Positions 8,886 through 17,475 of a DNA stretch of 64,000 nucleotides are shown here, piece by piece. The notes beneath the pieces were generated by a model, which was given only the letters and a program-made list of their open reading frames with translations, searched no databases and was not told where the DNA came from. The number at the start of each line of letters is the position of its first letter. The stretch's first letter is position 1. The stretch is from Amycolatopsis japonica (GTDB lineage: Bacteria; Actinomycetota; Actinomycetes; Mycobacteriales; Pseudonocardiaceae), in NCBI RefSeq assembly GCF_000732925.1, contig NZ_CP008953.1:1984001-2048000 (forward strand). The letters are read 5' to 3'. Made by a program: the position numbers and the translations under genes.

Positions 8886-9638
8886 GTGGTGGACGACGGG
8901 CAGGCTCGCGAGCGTCTGGTGCTCGGAGCGCACTGGGGTTTCGTAGCGTTCTTCGCGGGCATCGCCGGATACCACCTCGTCACGCTCGTCATGAGCTTCC
9001 TGATGTCGGGCCGCTTCGGCGGCTACGACCCGCTCGAACTCCGTGACGTCGGCCCGCTGCTGATCCTCGCGTTCCTGCCGACCCTCGTCCTCGGACTCGG
9101 CCCTGTGGTCGGTTCACACGTCTGGGGACAGGGGCTTCGCGCGGACTTCGGGCTCAAACCCACGTGGCGCGACGTACGGATCGGGCTCGCCTGCGGAGCC
9201 GCCGCGCTCGCCGCCGGCTACCTCCTCAATCTGCTCCTGCTGGCCGTCTACGGGACCGACAGCGACGACAGGACCTTCTCCGACGTCTCGCCCGGACCGA
9301 TCACCGAACTGTCGGGAACCACCGAAGGCGACACGATCTGGCTGGTGCTGGCCGCGGTCATCGTCGTCCTCGCCGCTCCGGTCACCGAAGAACTGCTCTT
9401 CCGCGGCACGCTGTGGAACGCCATGGGCTTCCATCGCCTGCCTTCCTGGGTGATCCTGCTGGTCACCGCGCTGGTGTTCGCCCAGTTGCACGGGGAGGCC
9501 GCGCGCACGATCGCGTTGTTCGGCCAGGGCATCGCCATCGGTCTGGCCCGTTATCTGTCCGGCCGGGTGAGCGCGTCCGTGATCGCGCACGCGGCCAACA
9601 ACCTCCCACCGGCTGTATTGCTCTTCGCGGCGAGGTGA
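8886..9638 (+). CDS. CPBP family intramembrane metalloprotease (first of two)
   Basis: 250-residue polytopic membrane protein of the CPBP/Abi (Rce1-like) family. The catalytic signature is present: VTEELLFRGTLW near residue 170 (EExxxR), a His in FAQLHGEA, and the C-terminal SVIAHAANNLPP (HxxxN). About six to seven helices can be drawn. Family members cleave prenylated or other membrane substrates, or act in bacteriocin self-protection. It starts at GTG 8886, 42 bases after the amidohydrolase. A second CPBP gene follows immediately, so the pair is probably a local duplication within the ffh-rpsP interval. Substrate unknown. Confidence 0.85.
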   Translation: MVDDGQARERLVLGAHWGFVAFFAGIAGYHLVTLVMSFLMSGRFGGYDPLELRDVGPLLILAFLPTLVLGLGPVVGSHVWGQGLRADFGLKPTWRDVRIGLACGAAALAAGYLLNLLLLAVYGTDSDDRTFSDVSPGPITELSGTTEGDTIWLVLAAVIVVLAAPVTEELLFRGTLWNAMGFHRLPSWVILLVTALVFAQLHGEAARTIALFGQGIAIGLARYLSGRVSASVIAHAANNLPPAVLLFAAR

Positions 9639-9695
9639 TCGCCGGTCCAGGCGGTTAGAGTCTTTGAGTAACCGAACGATCACCGGAGGATCGGC

Positions 9696-10514
9696 GTGAC
9701 CGTATCTCAGCCCAGGGAGCCGATCCCCGAGGCCGCGCCGCCGGATGAGCTCCCAGAAGAAGTCATTGCCGGAGGTGAGGTGGCCGCGCCCGACACGCCA
9801 CCGCCGCATCGCTGGGGATTCGGGGCCTTCCTCCTGGTGGAGGCCGTCCTGCTGGCGTCGGCGGCGTTCATCAGCGTCCTGCTCGGCGACGTCCAGCCCG
9901 GTCAGCCCCTGCCGATGCGCATGGTGCTGCTCGGCACCATGCTGCCGACGATGATCGCGGCGGGCGTGGCGCTGCTGATCACCCGGCTGCGGGGCAACGG
10001 CCCGTTCATCGACCTGCGGATCGGCTGGAGCTGGGCCGACGTCAAGGTCGGCCTCAAACTCGGGGTGCTCGGGCTCGGGTTCACCTCGCTCGCCGCCTGG
10101 GCCTGGACGCAGGTCGTGGGCAACGAGAACGCGACCTCGGCGATCAGCGCACTCGTCGAGGATCGGCGGATGTCGGTCTCGGCCGCCGTCGTCATGTTCA
10201 TCTACCTGTGGCTGGTCGGGCCGATCTGCGAGGAGATCATCTACCGCGGCCTCCTGTGGGGCGCGGTCGAGCGATTGACCTGGCGCACCGAACGCTGGGG
10301 GAGGATCGCGGCGTTCCTGGTCTCCACGGCGGTTTTCGCGGCGAGCCACCTCGAACCGCTGCGCACCACGTTGCTGCTGGTGATCGCGATCCCGATCGGG
10401 CTGGCCAGGGTGTTCACCGGGCGGCTGCTCGGCAGCGTGGTCGCCCACCAGGTGAACAACTTCCTCCCGGCCGTGACCATCCTGCTCGCGTCGCTCGGGA
10501 TAGCCGCGTTCTGA
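9696..10514 (+). CDS. CPBP family intramembrane metalloprotease (second of two)
   Basis: 272 residues, starting at GTG 9696 with GGAGG six bases upstream. The N-terminal 40 residues are Pro/Glu-rich and cytoplasmic, followed by about seven membrane helices. CPBP motifs: CEEIIYRGLLWG near residue 182, ASHLEP, and VVAHQVNNFLP near the C-terminus. It shares family and layout with the preceding gene but is clearly diverged in sequence, which suggests an old duplication. Expected reaction: zinc-dependent cleavage of a membrane-embedded substrate. An inverted repeat follows at 10520-10560. Confidence 0.85.
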   Translation: MTVSQPREPIPEAAPPDELPEEVIAGGEVAAPDTPPPHRWGFGAFLLVEAVLLASAAFISVLLGDVQPGQPLPMRMVLLGTMLPTMIAAGVALLITRLRGNGPFIDLRIGWSWADVKVGLKLGVLGLGFTSLAAWAWTQVVGNENATSAISALVEDRRMSVSAAVVMFIYLWLVGPICEEIIYRGLLWGAVERLTWRTERWGRIAAFLVSTAVFAASHLEPLRTTLLLVIAIPIGLARVFTGRLLGSVVAHQVNNFLPAVTILLASLGIAAF

Positions 10515-10519
10515 CGGCA

Positions 10520-10560
10520 GTGTGCATGCACGCAAGCAACCCACGTGCACGCATGCACAC
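10520..10560. repeat. Inverted repeat between the CPBP gene and rpsP
   Basis: GTGTGCATGC at 10520-10529 is mirrored by GCATGCACAC at 10551-10560 (10 of 10 paired), with a 21-base loop that itself contains CGTGCAC. It lies 6 bases after the CPBP stop and 150 bases before rpsP. It could end the upstream transcript or serve as an operator for the ribosomal operon; there is no T-run, so I cannot decide. Confidence 0.5.
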
Positions 10561-10709
10561 AGCTCTCTGGCAGAATGTTCGCTTGCCTGCTTTGGCCGGA
10601 CCCTCTCACCGCGCCCGAGCTCACCCTTCGGGTGTGCGCAGCCGTGTCCCCACTCGGCTGGCGTGCGCCTTCCACATGCATCAGAGAGAACTGAGGAGTA
10701 CCCACACCC

Positions 10710-11156
10710 GTGGCCGTCAAGATCAAGCTGCAGCGTCTCGGCAAGATCCGTGCGCCGTACTACCGCATCATCGTCGCCGACGCGCGCACCCGCCGTGATG
10801 GCAAGGCCATCGAGACGATCGGCAAGTACCACCCCAAGGAAGAGCCGAGCTTCATCGAGGTCGACACCGAGCGGGCCCAGCACTGGCTGTCCGTCGGTGC
10901 CCAGCCGACCGAGCCGGTCCAGCGCATCCTCGAGATCACCGGTGACTGGCAGAAGTTCAAGGGCCTCCCGGGCGCCGAGGGCACCCTGAAGGTCGCCGAG
11001 CCGAAGCCGTCGAAGCAGGACCTGTTCAACGCCGCGCTCGCGGCCGCCGGTGACTCGGCCTCCGCCGAAGCCACCACGCCGAAGAAGAAGTCCGCCCCGA
11101 AGAAGGCCGAGGCCGAGAAGGCCGAAGCCGCCGAGGGTGACAAGGCCGAGGCGTGA
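10710..11156 (+). CDS. rpsP: 30S ribosomal protein S16
   Basis: 148 residues from GTG 10710, with GAGGAG about 13 bases upstream. The first 85 residues are the conserved S16 fold ([20 protein letters not shown], then [24 protein letters not shown] features), which binds 16S rRNA and assists 30S assembly. The last 50 residues form an Ala/Lys/Glu-rich, low-complexity extension found in actinobacterial S16. It leads the operon rpsP-khpA-rimM-trmD; its stop overlaps the khpA GTG (GTGA). The 195-base leader probably carries the operon promoter, but I see no clear -35/-10 pair. Confidence 0.98.
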   Translation: MAVKIKLQRLGKIRAPYYRIIVADARTRRDGKAIETIGKYHPKEEPSFIEVDTERAQHWLSVGAQPTEPVQRILEITGDWQKFKGLPGAEGTLKVAEPKPSKQDLFNAALAAAGDSASAEATTPKKKSAPKKAEAEKAEAAEGDKAEA

Positions 11157-11392
11157 GCTTCCTCGCTGACTCCCTCGAGCACCTGGTGCGCGGGATCGTC
11201 GACAACCCGGACGAGGTCCGGGTCGAGCTGCTGACCACTCGCCGTGGCCGCACGCTCGAGGTGCACGTGCACCCCGACGATCTCGGCAAGGTGATCGGCC
11301 GGGGCGGTCGTACCGCGACCGCCCTGCGCACCGTCATGGGCGGCATCGGTGGCCGCGGCGTCCGCGTGGACGTCGTCGACACCGATCGCTGA
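11153..11392 (+). CDS. khpA: KH-domain RNA-binding protein KhpA
   Basis: 79-residue single KH domain with the GxxG loop in [14 protein letters not shown] near residue 48. KhpA proteins bind many RNAs and, in Gram-positive bacteria, work with KhpB in control of cell division and envelope growth. The gene starts at a GTG that overlaps the rpsP stop, so translation is coupled. The position between rpsP and rimM is the standard actinobacterial arrangement. The length is exactly that of the family. Confidence 0.95.
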   Translation: MSFLADSLEHLVRGIVDNPDEVRVELLTTRRGRTLEVHVHPDDLGKVIGRGGRTATALRTVMGGIGGRGVRVDVVDTDR

Positions 11393-11408
11393 CCAAGGAC
11401 TGAACGGG

Positions 11409-11921
11409 ATGGACGTCGTAGTCGGCCGTATCGCCAAGGCGCACGGAATCCGCGGGGAACTCGCGGTGGACGTGCGCACGGACTCGCCGGAACAGCGGTT
11501 CGCGGTCGGTTCGGCCGTCACGACGAAGCTGCGTGACGGCAGCAGCAGAGACCTCACCATCGCAGCCGCCCGCGAACACAGCGGGCGGCTGCTGGTGCGT
11601 TTCGAAGAGGTGCTGACCAGGGACGTCGCGGAGACCCTCCGCGGCGCGCTGCTGATCGCCGACACCTCGACGCTGCCGCCGACCGAAGACCCCGACGAGT
11701 TCTACGACCACGAACTCGAAGGCCTGCGGGCCGAACTCGCCGACGGCACCGTCGTCGGCAAGGTGCTCGAAATCGTGCATTCGCCCGCCGGCGAACTGCT
11801 GTCGATCGAGCACGACGGACGTGAGGTGCTGGTGCCGTTCGTGAAGGCGATCGTCCCGGCCGTCGACGTCGCGGGCGGCCGCGTGGTCCTCGACCCGCCG
11901 GAAGGCCTGCTGGACGCCTGA
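11409..11921 (+). CDS. rimM: 16S rRNA processing protein RimM
   Basis: 170 residues from ATG 11409 ([17 protein letters not shown]), 16 bases after khpA. The N-terminal RimM beta-barrel (1-85) is followed by a PRC-barrel (about 95-165, with [17 protein letters not shown] and [15 protein letters not shown]). RimM binds S19 and helps mature the 30S head. The stop overlaps the trmD ATG by one base. An in-frame ATG at 11349 lies within khpA and is not credible as a start. Confidence 0.97.
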   Translation: MDVVVGRIAKAHGIRGELAVDVRTDSPEQRFAVGSAVTTKLRDGSSRDLTIAAAREHSGRLLVRFEEVLTRDVAETLRGALLIADTSTLPPTEDPDEFYDHELEGLRAELADGTVVGKVLEIVHSPAGELLSIEHDGREVLVPFVKAIVPAVDVAGGRVVLDPPEGLLDA

Positions 11922-12685
11922 TGCGCCTCGACGTCGTCACGATCTTCCCCGAATACCTCGATCCGCTCCGCGCCGCGCTGCTCGGGCGCGCGATCGACCG
12001 CGGCCTCATCGAGGTCGGCGTCCACGACCTGCGGAACTGGACGCACGACGTCCACCGCGCCGTCGACGACGCCCCGTACGGCGGCGGGCCCGGCATGGTG
12101 ATGAAACCGCAGATCTGGGGCCCCGCCCTGGACGAGGTCTGCGGCGAGAACACCCGCCTCGTGGTCCCGACCCCCGCCGGACGGCCCTTCACCCAGGCCA
12201 TGGCCCACCAGTACGCCGCCGAGGAGCACCTGGTGTTCGCCTGCGGCCGCTACGAGGGCATCGACCAGCGGGTGATCGACGACGCCGCCCGGCGGATGCC
12301 CGTCGACGAGGTCTCCATCGGCGACTACGTGCTGGTCGGCGGCGAGGCGGCGGTGCTGGTGATGGTCGAGGCCGTCGTCCGGCTGCTGCCCGGGGTGCTC
12401 GGCAACTCCCGCTCCGCCGAGGAGGACTCGTTCTCCGACGGGCTGCTCGAAGGCCCCAGCTACACCCGGCCGGAGGTTTGGCGCGACCTGGCCGTACCCG
12501 ACGTACTGCGCTCGGGAAACCACGCGCTGATCGACCGCTGGCGCCGCGACCAGGCGCTGGAACGCACCGTCCGGCGCAGGCCCGAACTGATCGGCCTGCT
12601 GCCGGAAGGTAGTCTCGACAAGCACGATCTCAAGGTCCTCGACCGGTTGGACGAGGGCAGCGACCAGGCCGGGTCGAGCACCTGA
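11921..12685 (+). CDS. trmD: tRNA (guanine-N1)-methyltransferase TrmD
   Basis: 254-residue SPOUT-class, trefoil-knot methyltransferase that makes m1G37 in tRNAs reading CNN codons and prevents +1 frameshifts. Visible signatures are [16 protein letters not shown] at the start, [26 protein letters not shown], and the knot region [20 protein letters not shown] near 135. [19 protein letters not shown] in the C-terminal domain is also typical. Translationally coupled to rimM (TGATG). The C-terminal tail (last 25 residues) is a short hydrophilic extension. Confidence 0.98.
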   Translation: MRLDVVTIFPEYLDPLRAALLGRAIDRGLIEVGVHDLRNWTHDVHRAVDDAPYGGGPGMVMKPQIWGPALDEVCGENTRLVVPTPAGRPFTQAMAHQYAAEEHLVFACGRYEGIDQRVIDDAARRMPVDEVSIGDYVLVGGEAAVLVMVEAVVRLLPGVLGNSRSAEEDSFSDGLLEGPSYTRPEVWRDLAVPDVLRSGNHALIDRWRRDQALERTVRRRPELIGLLPEGSLDKHDLKVLDRLDEGSDQAGSST

Positions 12686-12780
12686 GTCCTGGTCTGCAAT
12701 ACTTGACAGGTTGGCGTGAGTGGACGCGCGGCTTCGCAGCCGGCGCCGTACACCGGAACGCCATCAGCCCCCGGGTAGGT

Positions 12781-12799
12781 CGCAGTGCCCGACACTGCG
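12781..12799 (+). promoter_or_regulatory. Hairpin in the rplS leader
   Basis: CGCAGTG at 12781-12787 pairs with CACTGCG at 12793-12799 around a five-base loop, 47 bases before the rplS start. The 160-base interval after trmD also holds a TTGACA hexamer at about 12703, without a convincing -10. The hairpin may belong to an L19-type leader or be a weak attenuator; this is a suggestion only. Confidence 0.35.
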
Positions 12800-12845
12800 C
12801 GCCCAAGCTGCACGTAAGCCATACGAAGACGAGGACGGACCACCG

Positions 12846-13214
12846 ATGAACACCCTGGACGCGCTGGACGCGCAGTCACTGCGTTCCGACATCCCGGACT
12901 TCCGACCGGGCGACACGCTCAAGGTTCACGTCCGCGTCATCGAGGGCAACCGCGAGCGCAACCAGATCTTCCAGGGCGTCGTGCTGCGTCGCCAGGGCGG
13001 CGGCATCCGCGAGACCTTCACGGTCCGCAAGGTGTCGTTCGGCATCGGCGTGGAGCGCACCTTCCCGGTGCACTCGCCGAACATCGCCGAGGTCGAGGTC
13101 TTCAAGCGCGGCGACGTCCGCCGGGCGAAGCTGTACTACCTCCGTGAGCTGCGCGGCAAGGCCGCCAAGATCAAGGAACGCCGCGAAAACCGCGAGACGA
13201 CCTCCGCCAAGTAG
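12846..13214 (+). CDS. rplS: 50S ribosomal protein L19
   Basis: 122 residues from ATG 12846. L19 sits at the 30S-50S interface. Conserved features: [56 protein letters not shown] and the C-terminal [17 protein letters not shown]. The length is normal. It is separated from trmD by 160 bases and so may have its own promoter; lepB starts 32 bases after its stop. The in-frame extension upstream to 12720 is not conserved and has no ribosome site. Confidence 0.98.
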   Translation: MNTLDALDAQSLRSDIPDFRPGDTLKVHVRVIEGNRERNQIFQGVVLRRQGGGIRETFTVRKVSFGIGVERTFPVHSPNIAEVEVFKRGDVRRAKLYYLRELRGKAAKIKERRENRETTSAK

Positions 13215-13245
13215 GTAGCCACTCGGTTACAGGTAACCTGGCGTC

Positions 13246-14175
13246 GTGGTCGAACCCGTGTCCCAGAACACCTCCGAAGACGAGCCCGATCGCCCCGAAG
13301 AGGAGCGCCCCACGCGGGCCTCCCGCCGGGGCCGATCCGGTTCCAAGAAATTCGGCAAGGTCAACAAGAAGCGGTCGTTCTGGAAGGAACTGCCGATCCT
13401 GATCGTCGTCGCGCTCGTGCTGACGATCTTGATCCAGCAGTTCCTCGCCAAGGTCTACATGATCCCCTCGGGATCGATGGAGACCACTTTGCACGGCTGC
13501 TCGGGATGCACGGGCGACCGGATCCTGGTCGACCGGATCACGTACGACTTCACCGATCCCGGCCCTGGCGACGTGGTGGTCTTCAAGGGCCCGCCCGCCT
13601 GGGTCGGCGAGATCGACACGCCGGAGTCCAGCAACATCTTCGTCACCGGATTCCGCACGCTGGGTTCCCTGATCGGGTTCGCGCCGCCGGACGAGCGCGA
13701 CTTCGTCAAGCGGATCATCGCGGTCGGCGGCCAGACGGTCCAGTGCTGCGACAACAACCGCGTCGTCGTCGACGGCAAGGCACTCGACGAGCCGTACGTC
13801 CACTGGGAAGAGGGCATGGCCCCCACCGAGCGGACGTTCGAGCCGGTCAAGGTGCCCGCCGGCTACGTCTGGGTGATGGGCGACAACCGCAACAACTCCA
13901 GCGACTCCCGTATCCAGGGTGGCGGTGGGGTCAACGGTGCCGTCCCGGTGGACAACATCATCGGCAAGGCACGGGTCATCGTGCTCCCGCCCGGCCGCTG
14001 GGGTGGCGTTTCGGACCACAACCCGCAGGCGAACGCTCAGCCGCTGGCGCTCGGCGCCCCGGCCTGGCAGCAGGGGCTCCCCTTGGGAGTCGGTATCGCC
14101 GCGGCGTGGCCCGTGCTCTTCCTCGGCAGGCGGATGTCGGCCGGAGTGCGCAAGGCGGTCGACCGGAGGCGGTAA
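13246..14175 (+). CDS. lepB: Signal peptidase I
   Basis: 309 residues from GTG 13246. This is the membrane-bound serine protease that removes signal peptides from Sec and Tat substrates. A cytoplasmic, charged N-terminus (1-45) is followed by a helix at about 48-68, then the catalytic Ser in [11 protein letters not shown] and the catalytic Lys in [23 protein letters not shown] is the family box E. A second hydrophobic segment near the C-terminus (about 278-298) gives a two-helix topology as in Streptomyces signal peptidases. Two Cys (HGCSGC) just after the active Ser and a CC pair are unusual and could form disulfides (inference). Confidence 0.96.
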   Translation: MVEPVSQNTSEDEPDRPEEERPTRASRRGRSGSKKFGKVNKKRSFWKELPILIVVALVLTILIQQFLAKVYMIPSGSMETTLHGCSGCTGDRILVDRITYDFTDPGPGDVVVFKGPPAWVGEIDTPESSNIFVTGFRTLGSLIGFAPPDERDFVKRIIAVGGQTVQCCDNNRVVVDGKALDEPYVHWEEGMAPTERTFEPVKVPAGYVWVMGDNRNNSSDSRIQGGGGVNGAVPVDNIIGKARVIVLPPGRWGGVSDHNPQANAQPLALGAPAWQQGLPLGVGIAAAWPVLFLGRRMSAGVRKAVDRRR

Positions 14176-14179
14176 GGCC

Positions 14180-15013
14180 TTGAGAGTTCCTGTACCGCTC
14201 ACACCGGCCGAGCCGCTTCGGCCACCGCGGGCAGTGGTGCGTGGCGACCTCTTCTGGGGTTTGCAGGGTGCGCTGGACCGGCGGGGCCTCGGGCCCGTCG
14301 CCGGAGTCGACGAGGCAGGGCGCGGTGCTTGCGCCGGCCCGCTCGTCGTGGCCGCCTGCGTCCTGCGTCCCGGCGACGCCGCCCGCCTGCCCGAGCTCAC
14401 CGACTCGAAGGTGCTCACGGCCAAGGCCCGCGACCGGGTGTACGACCGGGTCGTCCAGCGTGCCGTCGACTACTCGGTCATCGTCATCCCGGCGGCCGAG
14501 GTCGACCTGTTCGGCATCCACGTCATGAACCTCGAAGGCATGCGGCGAGCCGTCTCGGCGCTGCGGAACACGCCAGGCTACGTCCTGACCGACGGATTCC
14601 GTGTGTCCGGGCTGCCCGCTCCGAGTGTCCCGGTGATCAAAGGCGACAAGGCCGTCGCGTGCGTGGCGGCGGCTTCCGTGCTGGCGAAGGTCACCAGGGA
14701 CCGGATCATGAGCGACCTGCACGACGTCCACCCGCACTACGGTTTCGACGTGCACAAGGGGTACAGCACCACCGACCACGGCGCCGCGCTGGACACTCAC
14801 GGTCCGAGTCCGGTCCATCGCTGGTCGTACGCCAACGTGGCCACCGCGGCCGCCGCGCACCGGGTGCGACCGCCTCACCCGGTCGTGCTGACCGTCGCGG
14901 CACTGGAAAACCCGAGCGTGCCGATACGTGCCCTCGGCCCGTACGTGGGTAACAATGAACGCTCCGCCGCTGGAACAGCAGCAAAATCGCGAGGAGGGGC
15001 GCGGATTTCATGA
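14180..15013 (+). CDS. rnhB: Ribonuclease HII
   Basis: 277 residues if started at TTG 14180, which has GGAGG about ten bases upstream; a GTG at about 14234 is the main alternative. RNase HII cuts RNA in DNA:RNA hybrids and starts ribonucleotide excision. The acidic catalytic set is visible in [27 protein letters not shown] and the basic [21 protein letters not shown]. The last 50 residues are a non-conserved tail. It begins five bases after lepB and its stop overlaps the DUF2469 start (ATGA). Confidence 0.95.
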   Translation: MRVPVPLTPAEPLRPPRAVVRGDLFWGLQGALDRRGLGPVAGVDEAGRGACAGPLVVAACVLRPGDAARLPELTDSKVLTAKARDRVYDRVVQRAVDYSVIVIPAAEVDLFGIHVMNLEGMRRAVSALRNTPGYVLTDGFRVSGLPAPSVPVIKGDKAVACVAAASVLAKVTRDRIMSDLHDVHPHYGFDVHKGYSTTDHGAALDTHGPSPVHRWSYANVATAAAAHRVRPPHPVVLTVAALENPSVPIRALGPYVGNNERSAAGTAAKSRGGARIS

Positions 15014-15333
15014 GCGCAGAGGATCTCGAGAAGTACGAGACCGAGATGGAGCTCTCGCTTTACCGCGAGTATCGCGACATAGTCGGCCAGTTCTCGTACG
15101 TGGTGGAGACCGAGCGGCGGTTCTATCTGGCCAACGCCGTCGACGTGCAGGTGCGCGACGGCGGCGGCGAGGTGTACTTCGAGGTCCGCATGTCCGACGC
15201 GTGGGTCTGGGACATGTACCGGCCCGCCCGGTTCGTCAAGCACGTCCGGGTCATCACGTTCAAGGACGTCAACGTCGAGGAGCTCGACAAACCGGATCTC
15301 CGGCTGCCGGAAGACGGACCGTTCTCAGGCTGA
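15010..15333 (+). CDS. DUF2469 family protein
   Basis: 107 residues, Glu- and Tyr-rich, matching the actinobacteria-specific DUF2469 family in length and in features such as [35 protein letters not shown] and [19 protein letters not shown]. It is always found directly behind rnhB (family knowledge). Its role is unknown; a structural or regulatory role close to RNase HII has been suggested only by context. Coupled to rnhB through an ATGA overlap and followed by a very strong hairpin. Confidence 0.93.
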   Translation: MSAEDLEKYETEMELSLYREYRDIVGQFSYVVETERRFYLANAVDVQVRDGGGEVYFEVRMSDAWVWDMYRPARFVKHVRVITFKDVNVEELDKPDLRLPEDGPFSG

Positions 15334-15343
15334 GCCCCCTAAG

Positions 15344-15396
15344 TACGTGAAGGCCCCCTTCACGGCGCTGGACGCCGTGAAGGGGGCCTTCACGTA
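15344..15396. terminator. 24-bp perfect hairpin with self-palindromic arms
   Basis: The arm 15344-15367 pairs base for base with 15373-15396 around a 5-base loop (CTGGA). Each arm contains GTGAAGG...CCTTCAC, so it is itself a near-palindrome that can fold alone. It starts 10 bases after the DUF2469 stop, has no T-run, and is followed by nearly 180 gene-free bases. A factor-independent terminator or a dispersed palindromic element are both possible. Confidence 0.75.
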
Positions 15397-15480
15397 TCTA
15401 CCCGGGGCCATATAGCACAGCCCACCGACGATTCCGCCCGGCAAACCCCCATGGCGGCCGAACCATCCACAACACCCCGG

Positions 15481-15489
15481 TTGTCCACA
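15481..15489 (+). promoter_or_regulatory. DnaA-box-like 9-mer upstream of yraN
   Basis: TTGTCCACA at 15481-15489 is a perfect match to the actinobacterial DnaA box. A related CATCCACAAC lies just before it. The interval 15397-15576 between the hairpin and yraN holds no gene that I can see; the sequence upstream of yraN has GAGGGGG about 8 bases before the ATG. A lone box may be chance or may link this operon to DnaA. Confidence 0.4.
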
Positions 15490-15576
15490 GGCGCCGAAAT
15501 CGGGTCTGTCCCCCACCCCCTCACCCTGGCAGCGTTGATCGCACACGCACCGTGACGATCGCTGAGGGGGATCGAG

Positions 15577-15963
15577 ATGACGAGCACGGCCGAACAGCCG
15601 CCCGCCGGGGCACCACGGATCGAACTGGGCCGCTGGGGAGAGGACCTCGCGGTCCGGCATCTGGAGAAGAGGGGCTATGTCGTCCTGAGCCGCAACTGGC
15701 GTTGTCGTGACGGCGAACTGGATCTCATCGCGACCGACAGGAAACGCCTCGTCTTCTGCGAGGTGAAGACGAGGACGGGGCTGGGTTTCGGCACCCCGGC
15801 CGAGGCGGTGACCCCGGACAAGGCGGATCGCATCCGCCGTCTCGCTTACCAATGGCAGCGCAAGTTCATGCTCCGCTGGGCCCCGGTCCGCTACGACATC
15901 ATCGCGATCGTCGCCTCGCCCGACGCCCCGCCCCGGGTGCGGCATATCAAGGCGGCGTTCTGA
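15577..15963 (+). CDS. YraN (UPF0102) family nuclease-fold protein
   Basis: 128-residue protein of the YraN/UPF0102 family, a small restriction-endonuclease-like fold. The signature GRWGEDLAVRHLEKRGYVVL, then NWRCRDGELDLIATD and FCEVKTRTG contains the predicted metal site (E, D, ExK). ATG 15577 is preceded by GAGGGGGATCGAG. The biochemical role is undefined; association with DNA processing is inferred from neighbours comM-like and dprA. It ends exactly at the base before the next ATG. Confidence 0.93.
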   Translation: MTSTAEQPPAGAPRIELGRWGEDLAVRHLEKRGYVVLSRNWRCRDGELDLIATDRKRLVFCEVKTRTGLGFGTPAEAVTPDKADRIRRLAYQWQRKFMLRWAPVRYDIIAIVASPDAPPRVRHIKAAF

Positions 15964-17475
15964 ATGGCGCTGGCGAAGGCCTGGTCGATCGCGCTTCTCG
16001 GCGTCGAGGGCAGGATGATCGAGATCGAGGCCGACATCGGCGGCGGATCGCCGAAGGTGACGATGGTCGGCCTGCCCGACACCGGGCTGAAAGAGGCCAA
16101 GGACAGGGTCCGTTCCGCCGTGCGCAATTCCGGGCGGACCTGGCCGGACGAGAGGGTGATCCTCGGCCTGTCGCCGGCGAATCTCCCGAAGGTGGGGTCC
16201 GGCTACGACCTGGGGATCGCGGCGGCGGTCATGGCCGCCACCGGCGCGGTCCCCGCGACGAAACTGCTGAACACCGTGCTGCTCGGTGAGCTCGCCCTCG
16301 ACGGCCGGGTACGGGCGGTCCGCGGGGTCCTGCCGGGACTGCTGGCGGCGCGCGACGCCGGGTACAGACGGGCCGTCGTCCCCGCCGAGTCGCTGTTCGA
16401 AGCCGCTCTCGTGGACGGGCTGGAGGTCGGTGGAGTAGCGCGGTTGAGCGACTTCGTGGACTGGCTCAAGGGCGAAGGAGAGCTCACCCTCCCTGAGCCG
16501 TCCGTCGTCCAGGCGCCGCCACAGGTACCCGACCTCGCCGACGTCGTAGGGCAGCCGGAAGCGCGATGGGCGCTGGAGGTTGCCGCGGCCGGTGGGCATC
16601 ACCTGCTCATGACCGGCCCGCCAGGGGTGGGCAAGACGATGCTCGCGAAACGCCTTCCCGGCCTGCTTCCGCGACTGACCGCCGAAGAGTCGCTGCAGGT
16701 GACAGCGGTGCATTCGATCGACGGTTCGCTCTCCCGCGCCGAACCGCTCGTCACCGTGCCGCCGTTCGTCGCGCCGCATCATTCGATCAGCGTGCCCGCC
16801 CTGATCGGCGGCGGAAGCGGCCTGGCCGTGCCCGGCGCGATCAGCCGCGCGCACCGGGGAATCCTGTTCCTCGACGAGGTGTGCGAGTTCGGCCCGGAGC
16901 GGCTGGAGTCGCTGCGCACGGTGCTCGAAGAGGGCGAAGTGCGGATCGCGAGGGTCAAGGGCGCCGTGCGGTACCCGGCACGTTTCCAGTTGGTCTTGGC
17001 GACCAACCCCTGCCCTTGCGCTCCGGCGAAGGACGCCGACTGCACATGCTCGGCGACCGTGCGAAGGCGCTACTTGGGCCGTCTGTCCGGGCCATTACTC
17101 GATCGGGTGGATCTGCGGGTTCGGCTGCGCCCGCTGTCCGCGCTCAGCGCGCATCTGAGCGAGCCGCCCGAGGCGTCGGCGGCCGTCCGGGAGCGGGTGC
17201 TGGAGGCACGCGAGCGTGCCGGGAAACGCTGGGCGGAGCAAGGCTGGCTCACGAACGCGGAAGTGCCCGGTCCCGCGCTGCGCCGTGAGTTCGCCCTGCC
17301 GTCGCAGGTCACGGCGCTGCTGGACCGCGCGTTGGAGCGGGGCGCGATCACCGCGCGCGGCGCCGACCGCTGCCTTCGCATCGCTTGGACGCTCGCCGAT
17401 TTGAAGGGGGCCGACAAGCCGGAGGCGGACGAGGTCGCGGCGGCGCTGAACTTCCGGGAGAGGTCATCCGGATGA
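15964..17475 (+). CDS. YifB/ComM family Mg-chelatase-like AAA+ ATPase
   Basis: 503 residues. The N-terminal Lon-like ChlI domain (1-170, starting ALAKAWSIALLGVEG) is followed by the AAA+ core: Walker A in TGPPGVGKTMLAKRLPG near 222, Walker B in ILFLDEVCEF, and the C-terminal helical domain. A Cys cluster (NPCPCAPAKDADCTCS) is typical of the family. ComM is a hexameric helicase promoting branch migration during natural transformation. Begins at the base after yraN and overlaps dprA (ATGA), forming a DNA-uptake/recombination operon. Confidence 0.95.
   Translation: MALAKAWSIALLGVEGRMIEIEADIGGGSPKVTMVGLPDTGLKEAKDRVRSAVRNSGRTWPDERVILGLSPANLPKVGSGYDLGIAAAVMAATGAVPATKLLNTVLLGELALDGRVRAVRGVLPGLLAARDAGYRRAVVPAESLFEAALVDGLEVGGVARLSDFVDWLKGEGELTLPEPSVVQAPPQVPDLADVVGQPEARWALEVAAAGGHHLLMTGPPGVGKTMLAKRLPGLLPRLTAEESLQVTAVHSIDGSLSRAEPLVTVPPFVAPHHSISVPALIGGGSGLAVPGAISRAHRGILFLDEVCEFGPERLESLRTVLEEGEVRIARVKGAVRYPARFQLVLATNPCPCAPAKDADCTCSATVRRRYLGRLSGPLLDRVDLRVRLRPLSALSAHLSEPPEASAAVRERVLEARERAGKRWAEQGWLTNAEVPGPALRREFALPSQVTALLDRALERGAITARGADRCLRIAWTLADLKGADKPEADEVAAALNFRERSSG

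Noticed and set aside
5670..8975. 1101-codon open frame on the minus strand across ffh and the amidohydrolase gene
   Set aside because: It is the antisense of two well-supported genes, with low-complexity composition caused by GC-rich third positions.
12686..12845. Possible tRNA or small RNA before rplS
   Set aside because: No cloverleaf or T-loop sequence; only a 7-bp hairpin.
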